NCBI GenBank assembly: GCA_903864555.1
Contig: CAIPGJ010000472.1
Location: 1-8,563 of the forward strand
Direction of reading: 5' to 3'
Source: an uncultured Pseudomonadota bacterium
GTDB taxonomy: Bacteria > Pseudomonadota > Gammaproteobacteria > Burkholderiales > SG8-39
Length of the DNA: 8,563 bases
Below the pieces are notes generated by a model. That model searched no databases. It was not told where the DNA came from and saw only the letters and a list, made by a program, of their open reading frames with translations. A program made the position numbers and the translations under genes. Shown here one piece after another: positions 1 to 7,666 of the stretch; the first letter of the stretch is position 1, and each line of letters begins with the position of its first letter.

Positions 1-235
1 CGTAGCGCACGCCGAGGCGCTCATCGAACTCACCATAGGCCGCAGGACTCACACGCATCACCGGCGCGGGATCGTGCGCCTGCATGAAGACTTCGAAGAG
101 GATGAGGGCGAGCGCACAGGCCAGCCCCATCAATGCCAGCCACATCAGCAGCGCGGCGGGCGCGAACCCGGGCGCGTTCCAGGGCGCGTTCCCGGGCGCA
201 CGCAGGGGCTGGTCCTGGTCGACCTGCCCGCTCAC
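1..235 (-). CDS. Membrane-anchored hypothetical protein, N-terminal part (runs off the window)
   Basis: The reading frame is open from a GTG at 235 to the window edge (78 codons). The codon just before the GTG is an in-frame TGA, so no longer start exists. The GTG overlaps the Bug stop by four bases (GTGA), a typical translationally coupled junction; no good Shine-Dalgarno is visible. Third codon positions are strongly G/C, as in the neighbouring genes. The protein has a short N-terminal segment with four XXAP units (residues 11-26), one hydrophobic helix at about residues 27-50 (AALLMWLALMGLACALALIL), then a polar stretch containing AYGEFDERLGVRY. This suggests a bitopic inner-membrane protein or the first helix of a larger one. 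I do not recognise the family. The position after a Bug receptor invites a transport-related guess such as a TctB-like subunit, but nothing in the visible residues proves it. Confidence 0.75.
   Translation of the reverse strand, partial: MSGQVDQDQPLRAPGNAPWNAPGFAPAALLMWLALMGLACALALILFEVFMQAHDPAPVMRVSPAAYGEFDERLGVRY
158..205 (-). repeat. 12-bp tandem repeat, four units, in frame
   Basis: Four consecutive 12-mers on the plus strand share the core GGGCGCG or GGGCGC: 158-169, 170-181, 182-193 and a degenerate 194-205. The second and third units differ at one base. In the minus-strand gene each unit encodes four residues, giving LRAP, GNAP, WNAP, GFAP. Because the unit length is divisible by three, copy-number changes would keep the reading frame and only alter linker length before the membrane helix. 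Confidence 0.8.
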
Positions 236-1209
236 TCAAACTTCATGCCGGCCTGTTTGCTCAGCCGGGCGTAGAGGTCGATCTCCCGGTGGATGAGGGC
301 GGCGAACTCCTGCGGCGTGCCGGTCTGCAGCTCCAGCCCGCCCTTGTTGAGGATGTCCTTCATCTCGGGGGTGTTGATCAGCTTGTTGAGCGCGCCATTG
401 AGCGAAGTGATGATGGCCTGCGGCGTGCCGGCCGGGGCCAACAGGCCGTACCAGACCGACAGGTCGTAGCCGCTGAGGCCGGATTCATCCAGCGTGGGCA
501 CATTGGGCAGCGAGGACACGCGCTTGATGCTGGCCACTGCCAGCGGGCGCACCTTGCCACCGGCAATCAGCGGCAGCGCCGAAGGCACGCTGGGATAGCT
601 CACCTCGATCTGCGCAGCGGCGGTGGCCACCACCGCATCGGCGCCGCCCTTGTAAGGCACATGGGTCATGTCCACCCTGGCCATCAGCTTGAACAGTTCG
701 CCGGCAAAATGCGCCGAGCCGCCCATGCCGGAGGAGCCGTAATTGAGCTGGCCCGGCCGCGAACGCGCCATCGCGATCAGTTCCTTCACGTCCTTCACCT
801 GCATCGATGGATGCACCACCAGCACGGCGGGTGCATAGGTCATGAGCGAGATGGGCGCGAGGTCGCGCTCGATGTCATAGGGGAGCTTCAGGCGCAGCAC
901 CGCCTGGGCAATGCCCGGCGAGGACAGCTGCAGCAGGGTGTAGCCATCGGCTTCCGCCCCCTTGGCCACGCGCTCGATGGCGATGGAACTGCTGGCGCCG
1001 GGGCGGTTCTCGACGAGGAAGGGCTGGCCGTAGAAATCCGAGAGCTTCTGTGCCACCGGGCGCGCGGTGGTGTCGGCGCCGCCGCCGGCGGCATAGCCCA
1101 CCACCAGGCGCACCGGCCGCGCCGGCCAGCTCTGTGCCTCCACAGTATTGGCGCCGGCCATCAGTACCGTCACTGCCAGAACCATTGCTGTCTGTGTCGT
1201 GGGGTTCAT
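232..1209 (-). CDS. Bug-family (TTT-type) periplasmic solute-binding receptor
   Basis: This is a 325-residue extracytoplasmic receptor of the Bug/TctC family, which binds carboxylates or related small molecules in the periplasm. The start at 1209 is chosen because GGAGGA lies seven bases upstream and a clean signal peptide follows: a hydrophobic core at about residues 8-20, with cleavage likely after VEA (residue 25). The mature protein begins QSWPARPVRLVVGY. Family signatures are PVRLVVGYAAGGGADTTAR near the N-terminus, VENRPGASSS (the usual VENRPGA block), VPYKGGADAV, and GGKVRPLAVAS in the second lobe. Length matches the family. No TctA/TctB transporter genes are visible, which is common for these receptors. 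It sits 115 bases below a MmgE/PrpD gene on the same strand and overlaps the next gene by four bases, so co-transcription is likely. The ligand cannot be read from the sequence. Confidence 0.93.
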   Translation of the reverse strand: MNPTTQTAMVLAVTVLMAGANTVEAQSWPARPVRLVVGYAAGGGADTTARPVAQKLSDFYGQPFLVENRPGASSSIAIERVAKGAEADGYTLLQLSSPGIAQAVLRLKLPYDIERDLAPISLMTYAPAVLVVHPSMQVKDVKELIAMARSRPGQLNYGSSGMGGSAHFAGELFKLMARVDMTHVPYKGGADAVVATAAAQIEVSYPSVPSALPLIAGGKVRPLAVASIKRVSSLPNVPTLDESGLSGYDLSVWYGLLAPAGTPQAIITSLNGALNKLINTPEMKDILNKGGLELQTGTPQEFAALIHREIDLYARLSKQAGMKFE

Positions 1210-1216
1210 GTCTGTT

Positions 1217-1222
1217 TCCTCC
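1217..1222 (-). promoter_or_regulatory. Ribosome binding site deciding the Bug start
   Basis: GGAGGA on the minus strand, seven bases before the ATG at 1209. It rules out the longer in-frame start at 1290, which would put a proline-rich, non-secretory extension in front of the signal peptide. Confidence 0.85.
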
Positions 1223-1324
1223 GTGGTTTCCTGCCATGCGCTGAGCGGTGGCGGTGGTGGTGGGCGTGCGCGACTGCGCCCGCTGTCCACCCTTCTGCTG
1301 TCGTTAATGGTTGCTTGTTGCGGT

Positions 1325-2713
1325 TTATTGTTGCTGCTGTTGCTGTTGCTGTTGCTGCCTCACATGGCCCGAGATCAGCCTGAACACCTCACGCACGGTG
1401 GTTTGACGCTCGAAGTTGCGCAGCATCTGCAGCACCGGCGCGCTGTCCGCGGTGGTGCTGTACAGGCTGTAGAGGTCGCGGAACTTGCTGTCGAAGTCGG
1501 CATCGTCCATGGGCGCGTTGCAATGGCCCTTGGGGTAGCGCACTTCGGCGGTCTTCTCGCCGGCTGCGGTACGGATGGTGACGCGCGCGGCAGCGCTCTC
1601 GGGATAGCTGGCCGTGAAGGCCTTGTCTTCGCTCACCCGGACCTTGGCCATCAGCGCGGCGGTGTCGGTGCGCTCGAGCTGGTCATGGGTGAAGGAGGCC
1701 GAGGAAATGCCGCCGTCGAGCAGTGCCGTACTCACCACATAGGGCAGGCTGTGATCGGCGGTGTCATGGGTGCGCGGCTTCCAGCGCGTGGGGTCGTTGC
1801 CCATCACGTTGAAGGCATGGCTGTAGCCCTCGACGTGGATCGCCTGGATGTCTGCCACCTTCACCTGCGATCGCAGTTCCAGCGCCGCCCACACCGCGGA
1901 CTGGCCGTGGTAACACACCGGGAAGCACTTCACGTGGGTGCGCTCGATGCGGCTGCCCTCCCCCGCCTGCGGCAGTTTCCAGTCGAATTGGCCAACGATG
2001 TCCCACAGGCCCCACTTGCCTTCGAAGATGGCGCCCGGGCCGGTGAAGCCCTCGCGCGCGAGCAGCGCGGCGAACACGCCGTTGCGCACGGCATTGGGGC
2101 CGGCGCAGCCTTTCCAGCCGGACAGTTCGCTGCCGGCGCGCGTCTGGTAGAGCGCCATGTTGGGCGTCACCGTCATCGACACGGCCTCGCCCAGTTGGGC
2201 ACGATTGAGCCCGAGCAGCTTGCCGGCTGCGCACACCGTGCCCAGGGCGGCGTAGATGGGCTGGTCCCAGCCCTTGGTGTGGATGTCCACCGAGTCGCAG
2301 AAGCTGCAGTAGATGTCGTAGGCCAGCACCACGGCATTGATGATCTCGCGGCCGCCGGCGCCGGTGATCTCGGCCACGGCCAGCACGCCGGCGATCATGT
2401 CGCTGGGATGGCCGCGACTGCGGCTCATGTAGGTGTCGCTGAGATCGAGCACGCGGATCATCACGCCGTTGGCAAAGGCGGCATTTTCCGGGGACGACGC
2501 TTGCGCCACGCCAAGCACACTGGCGCCGGGGTTGGCGCTGGTGAGCGCGGCGATGCGGCGCGCCTGCACGCTCATGGGCTCGTGCCAGGCGCCGATGGCA
2601 CTGGCGAAGGTGTCGATCAGGCGCTGCTTGCAGGCCTGCACAGCCTGCGGGGAAAGGCGCCCGTAGTCGCTGGCCAACACATAATCAACTACGCGTTCCG
2701 TCGTGGCATCCAT
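1325..2713 (-). CDS. MmgE/PrpD family protein (2-methylcitrate dehydratase-like), with C-terminal polyglutamine
   Basis: This 462-residue protein belongs to the MmgE/PrpD superfamily, which includes 2-methylcitrate dehydratase, cis-aconitate decarboxylase and many uncharacterised carboxylic-acid enzymes of the cytoplasm. Visible signatures are LDLSDTY followed by GHPSDM (about residues 89-106), GCAGPNAVRNGVFAALLA in the helical domain (202-219), KCFPVCYHGQSAV (262-274, matching the conserved K...H-Q substrate region) and RTHDTADHSLPYV (314-326), the classic PrpD block. AGAGGA about five bases upstream supports the ATG at 2713. Length is normal for the family apart from the last ten residues, all glutamine. 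There is no prpB or prpC in view, and the neighbour is a Bug receptor rather than methylcitrate-cycle genes, so propionate catabolism is not supported. A role in breakdown of the acid imported with the Bug receptor is inference. Confidence 0.9.
   Translation of the reverse strand: MDATTERVVDYVLASDYGRLSPQAVQACKQRLIDTFASAIGAWHEPMSVQARRIAALTSANPGASVLGVAQASSPENAAFANGVMIRVLDLSDTYMSRSRGHPSDMIAGVLAVAEITGAGGREIINAVVLAYDIYCSFCDSVDIHTKGWDQPIYAALGTVCAAGKLLGLNRAQLGEAVSMTVTPNMALYQTRAGSELSGWKGCAGPNAVRNGVFAALLAREGFTGPGAIFEGKWGLWDIVGQFDWKLPQAGEGSRIERTHVKCFPVCYHGQSAVWAALELRSQVKVADIQAIHVEGYSHAFNVMGNDPTRWKPRTHDTADHSLPYVVSTALLDGGISSASFTHDQLERTDTAALMAKVRVSEDKAFTASYPESAAARVTIRTAAGEKTAEVRYPKGHCNAPMDDADFDSKFRDLYSLYSTTADSAPVLQMLRNFERQTTVREVFRLISGHVRQQQQQQQQQQ
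1328..1357 (-). repeat. CAG/CAA trinucleotide tract encoding Gln10
   Basis: Ten consecutive glutamine codons end the MmgE/PrpD gene, in the order CAG CAA three times, then CAG CAG CAA CAA, directly followed by TAA. The stop codon is a single C-to-T change from CAA, so it may have arisen inside the tract. The sequence after the stop stays CAA/CAG-rich (CAACAAGCAACC) but out of register. Mixing CAG with CAA makes the tract an imperfect microsatellite. Confidence 0.9.
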
Positions 2714-2735
2714 GGCTTCCTCTGCGTTGCGTGCG

Positions 2736-2751
2736 GCCAGCCCGGGCTGGC
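2736..2751. promoter_or_regulatory. Perfect 16-bp palindrome upstream of the MmgE/PrpD gene, possible operator
   Basis: GCCAGCCCGGGCTGGC reads the same on both strands and lies 22 bases before the ATG at 2713. On the minus strand a TATTCT hexamer (2767 to 2762) sits just upstream and could be a -10 element, which would put the palindrome over the first transcribed bases. I found no convincing -35. A regulator site or a leader hairpin are both possible; no regulator gene is in the window. Confidence 0.4.
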
Positions 2752-2828
2752 GAAGACCCGAAGAATAGCAATATGGGGGCGGGGACGTCCGGCAGCGACA
2801 GCAGGTGTCGCAGGAACACTGGTGTAAA

Positions 2829-2877
2829 CCCCCTTGTCAAAGGGGGCCGACTCGGCGAAGTCGAGCGGGGGGATTTT
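2829..2877 (-). repeat. REP-like palindromic element, left copy
   Basis: This 49-bp element is the reverse complement of the copy at 3046-3094. Read on the minus strand it is AAAAT-CCCCCC-GCT, a 17-base variable core with an inner stem (CGACT/AGTCG), then CCCCC-TTTGACAA-GGGGG. The 14 bases before the core and the 18 after it are identical to the other copy; the core differs at six of 17 positions. Conserved flanks around a variable but still pairing core are typical of REP-type intergenic repeats. Confidence 0.85.
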
Positions 2878-3045
2878 GGCCAACGAGCTCATGTCATTGC
2901 CGCTATCCTGACCTTGCCATGAATATGGAACATGGTTGTTGCCTTGCACGCAAGGTATTGCCGGAACAGATCCCGGACAGGAAGCGGCCAGTGTCTGTGT
3001 ACTTTCATGGCATAGGTCAAGGCACGCAGCTCCGCCTGCCTGGTA
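2878..3045. other. Spacer between the inverted REP-like elements
   Basis: These 168 bp complete the gene-free gap of 2714-3111. They contain a short inverted repeat, CCTTGCACGCAAGG (2942-2955). On the minus strand a frame stays open from 3089 to 2889 (66 codons, reading in from the right repeat), with no ribosome binding site and no recognisable domain. I do not call it a gene. The whole block 2829-3094 could be a non-autonomous mobile element with 49-bp inverted ends, but there is no clear target duplication. Confidence 0.5.
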
Positions 3046-3103
3046 AAAATCCCCCCGCTGGCCTGCGGCCAGTGGGCCCCCTTTGACAAGGGGGCTAACC
3101 CCG
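3045..3103 (-). terminator. Candidate intrinsic terminator of secA
   Basis: Read on the minus strand after the secA stop: GGGG-TTAG-CCCCC, a hairpin CCCCCTT/AAGGGGG with loop GTCA, the hairpin CTGGCC/GGCCAG, then GGGGGGATTTTT. The C-run can pair with the last G-run to give a stem ending directly before the T-tract. It coincides with the right REP-like copy, so this repeat probably doubles as the transcript end. Confidence 0.55.
3046..3094 (+). repeat. REP-like palindromic element, right copy
   Basis: This 49-bp copy begins 17 bases beyond the secA stop. It has the same flanks as the left copy and a core with the stronger inner hairpin CTGGCC-TGC-GGCCAG. The final GGGGG can pair with either of two C-runs, so alternative folds exist. 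Confidence 0.85.
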
Positions 3104-3111
3104 CAGCCTTG

Positions 3112-5898
<2,787 letters not shown>

Positions 5899-5928
5899 TG
5901 AATGGATGGATATTCCGGGGAAAAAACG

Positions 5929-5937
5929 ATTTTAGCA
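5929..5937 (-). promoter_or_regulatory. Extended -10 promoter candidate for secA
   Basis: On the minus strand TGCTAAAAT forms an extended -10 (TGn plus TAAAAT, five of six to consensus) 30 bases before the secA start. The -35 region is GC-rich and unlike TTGACA, as expected for an extended -10 type. Transcription would begin near 5922, leaving a short leader of about 24 bases that includes a T6 run. The rest of 5938-6078 shows no gene and only weak GC hairpins. Confidence 0.55.
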
Positions 5938-6078
5938 TGCCGCCCCTGCCTTGCCGCCCTGGTCGGCAGGTCGCTGACAGAGGGAAATCGCGAGGGGAAA
6001 GCCGGTGAAAGTGGGGGGGCGCGTGCGCCGTTCTGCAGCCCTGCGCGCCACGTGGAAAGCGCGGGCAGTCGATCAAGG

Positions 6079-7002
6079 TCAGCGGATGGATGCCTGCAGG
6101 AAGCGCGTGGGATTCTGCGCCATGCCCTTGTAGCGCACTTCGAAATGCAGGTGCGGTCCGGTGGTGCGGCCGGTAGTGCCCACTTCTGCAATCTTCACAC
6201 CACGCTGGACCACGTCCCCCACCTTGACCAGCATGCGCGAGGCGTGGGCATAGCGGGTGGTGAAGTCGTTGCCATGGTCGATCTCGACCATGTTGCCGTA
6301 CTGCGGATGGCGTTCCGCAGCGACGACAATGCCACCGGCGGCGGCCACGATGGGCGTGCCCACCGGGGCGATGAAGTCGACACCCTCGTGCATGGCCTGC
6401 ATGCCGCTGATGGGATCGATGCGCCAGCCGAAGCTGGAGGCGCTCCAGCTGGTTTCTACCGGGGTGATGGTGGGCAGCAGCTTCTGCTTTACCGCCGCGT
6501 CGAACAGGCTGGCCTCCAGCACACCCAGCGCGTCGGTGCGGTTTTCCATGTGGCGACCGATCAATTCAAGCTGTTTTTCAAAGTCTTCCATGGACAAGGC
6601 CCTGGACTGCAGGCCAGCGGGGATGGGGCCGCCGCGGCCGGGCAATTCGCCGAAACGGAATTCGGAGGGCTTGATCCCGGCCAGCGTAGCCAAGCGCTCG
6701 CCCAGGGCGTCCAGGCGCACCAACTGCGCCTGCATCTGGCCGACCCGCACCGCCATGGCGTTGAGGTTCTCGCGCATGTAGCTCTCGGAGCGGCGCGCCT
6801 CATCATCCTTGGCCGATGCCAGGACCGAGTGCAAAAAGGGCAGCTTGAGATCGTTGGCGTAGCGCAGGCCAACATACAACAGCCCAGCCGACAGCATCAA
6901 TGAAACCATTGCGAACACACAGCCGATTACGACCAATTGCGGTGTCGACAGGCTCTTCGCCCTGGCATTGGTCAAACGGCTTGAAACGACGATAATCTGC
7001 AT
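6079..7002 (-). CDS. Membrane-anchored M23 family metallopeptidase (murein hydrolase type)
   Basis: This 307-residue protein is anchored in the inner membrane with its catalytic domain in the periplasm, where M23 enzymes cut peptide cross-links in peptidoglycan. A transmembrane helix spans about residues 22-46 (QLVVIGCVFAMVSLMLSAGLL), followed by a likely coiled coil at about 65-108 and another helical stretch at 135-170. The M23 domain starts near SSFGWRIDP (189-197) and has every zinc and catalytic residue: H205 and D209 (HEGVD), H253 (YAHAS), and H284/H286 (HLHFE). It therefore looks active rather than an EnvC/NlpD-like degenerate activator. GGGAGG four bases upstream fixes the start at 7002 rather than the in-frame ATG at 7029, which would invade the divergent DUF721 gene. 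The location upstream of secA is conserved in related bacteria. The exact substrate bond is not predictable. Confidence 0.93.
   Translation of the reverse strand: MQIIVVSSRLTNARAKSLSTPQLVVIGCVFAMVSLMLSAGLLYVGLRYANDLKLPFLHSVLASAKDDEARRSESYMRENLNAMAVRVGQMQAQLVRLDALGERLATLAGIKPSEFRFGELPGRGGPIPAGLQSRALSMEDFEKQLELIGRHMENRTDALGVLEASLFDAAVKQKLLPTITPVETSWSASSFGWRIDPISGMQAMHEGVDFIAPVGTPIVAAAGGIVVAAERHPQYGNMVEIDHGNDFTTRYAHASRMLVKVGDVVQRGVKIAEVGTTGRTTGPHLHFEVRYKGMAQNPTRFLQASIR
6968..6996 (+). promoter_or_regulatory. Promoter candidate for the DUF721 gene
   Basis: TTGGTC (6968-6973), a 17-base spacer and GATAAT (6991-6996, five of six to the -10 consensus) lie within the first codons of the divergent peptidase gene. 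Transcription would start near 7003, leaving a leader of about 20 bases before the ATG at 7024. The -35 match is poor, so this is tentative. Confidence 0.4.
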
Positions 7003-7006
7003 ATCG

Positions 7007-7012
7007 CCTCCC
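7007..7012 (-). promoter_or_regulatory. Ribosome binding site deciding the peptidase start
   Basis: GGGAGG on the minus strand, four bases before the ATG at 7002. It supports the MQIIVVSS start and removes the apparent overlap of the two divergent reading frames. Confidence 0.8.
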
Positions 7013-7023
7013 TGGTAACCGGC

Positions 7024-7443
7024 ATGCAAGCGAAAATGGTCAGGACTTTTCTCGAAGCAGGCATACAGTCCCTGTTGCCCCAGGCACAGCGTCTGATCGA
7101 TCTTCGACGCGTCCTGGCAGGAGTGCTGCCGCCGAACTTCCGGCGATCATGCACCATCGCCAACTATATGCAGGGAAAAGTCGTTATTTTCGCGGAGAAC
7201 AGCGCGGTCGCGGCAAAGCTCAGATTGATGGAACCAGAACTGCGCGACCAGTTTGTCAAACGTGCAATTCAGGTTACCGGAATCACCATCAAGGTGCAAC
7301 CCAAAGCCCCGGCTCCGGCACGGGAGAAACAAATCCACGGCAGTGCTTCGGCGGCCCGAAGTCTCATGGATTTAGCAGACCAACTACCTGATTCTAAATT
7401 AAAAACAGCCGTATACGCACTGGCAAGGCGGCATCAGGAATAA
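7024..7443 (+). CDS. DUF721 family protein (DciA-like)
   Basis: This 139-residue soluble protein is the only plus-strand gene in the window. The stretch from about residue 22 to 80 (RLIDLRRVLAGVLPP, then a beta-rich part with GKVVIFAENSAVAAKLRLMEPEL) matches the DUF721/DciA pattern, in which a KH-like fold carries a conserved block ending in 'sAwa.eL..l.p.l'. DciA proteins act as loaders of the replicative helicase DnaB in bacteria lacking DnaC; short betaproteobacterial members are assigned by family only, so a replication role here is inference. The C-terminal half is polar with a basic end. The start could be 7024 or the in-frame ATG at 7036; neither has a clear ribosome binding site. The 3' end is markedly more AT-rich than its neighbours (27 G+C in bases 7381-7440). 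It is divergent from the peptidase and ends 19 bases from the convergent small gene. Confidence 0.8.
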   Translation: MQAKMVRTFLEAGIQSLLPQAQRLIDLRRVLAGVLPPNFRRSCTIANYMQGKVVIFAENSAVAAKLRLMEPELRDQFVKRAIQVTGITIKVQPKAPAPAREKQIHGSASAARSLMDLADQLPDSKLKTAVYALARRHQE

Positions 7444-7462
7444 AAGTCAGTCAACGCCCACA

Positions 7463-7648
7463 TCAGCCCTGCCAAAACGACTGAATGCGAACGGCGACAT
7501 GCCAGAGAAAGGTCAAGGCAGCGCCCAACAGGCACAACTTCAGAAGCATCTGTACCTGGCGCCTGGCTTGGTAATTCCCGGAGATCAGTGAAACCAGCGC
7601 GACGGTCACTGCCAAGCCCAATGACAACAGCAGGACAAGGCGAAGCAC
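7463..7648 (-). CDS. Small two-helix membrane protein downstream of lpxC
   Basis: A 61-residue frame starts with GTG 18 bases after the lpxC stop. The lpxC TGA is in the same frame, so no earlier start is possible except non-standard codons. Two hydrophobic helices are predicted at about residues 2-23 (LRLVLLLSLGLAVTVALVSL) and 34-53 (LLKLCLLGAALTFLWHVAV), separated by a short basic loop (NYQARRQVQ), suggesting a hairpin with the loop in the cytoplasm. No domain is recognised. The Shine-Dalgarno is weak, so expression may depend on the lpxC transcript. The coherent two-helix design and the tight packing between lpxC and DUF721 favour a real gene; comparison with related genomes at this locus would decide. 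Confidence 0.6.
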   Translation of the reverse strand: MLRLVLLLSLGLAVTVALVSLISGNYQARRQVQMLLKLCLLGAALTFLWHVAVRIQSFWQG

Positions 7649-7666
7649 CCTGATTGCGATCTTCGC

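Noticed and set aside
30..239. 69-residue minus-strand frame beginning just inside the Bug stop
   Set aside because: It is an arginine-rich product in the wrong frame; the overlapping GTG frame at 235 has proper third-position bias, a membrane helix and stays open to the edge.
1210..1290. Longer N-terminus for the Bug receptor starting at 1290
   Set aside because: The extension is proline/arginine-rich and would bury the signal peptide; the ATG at 1209 has a strong ribosome binding site.
133..1383. 416-residue plus-strand frame over the Bug receptor
   Set aside because: It is an antisense shadow, rich in R, H and G, with no ribosome binding site and no recognisable motifs.
1325..2713. Assignment as prpD of the methylcitrate cycle
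   Set aside because: The superfamily motifs fit, but prpB/prpC/acnD-type neighbours are absent and many paralogues with other substrates share these motifs.
1148..2827. 559-residue plus-strand frame over the MmgE/PrpD gene, including a poly-leucine stretch
   Set aside because: It is antisense to a well-supported enzyme; the poly-leucine is only the complement of the CAG/CAA tract and not a membrane helix.
2689..3089. Minus- and plus-strand frames of 63-93 residues in the secA-MmgE/PrpD gap
   Set aside because: They run across REP-like palindromes, lack ribosome binding sites and show no domains.
2829..3094. CRISPR-like or attachment-site interpretation of the paired repeats
   Set aside because: There are only two copies, in inverted orientation, with no integrase or cas gene; direct-repeat arrays are absent from the window.
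5902..6903. 333-residue plus-strand frame over the M23 peptidase and secA leader
   Set aside because: It is an antisense shadow of a gene with all catalytic residues intact.
7003..7029. Longer M23 peptidase start overlapping the divergent DUF721 start
   Set aside because: GGGAGG is correctly placed for the ATG at 7002, and the extra nine residues add nothing family-like.
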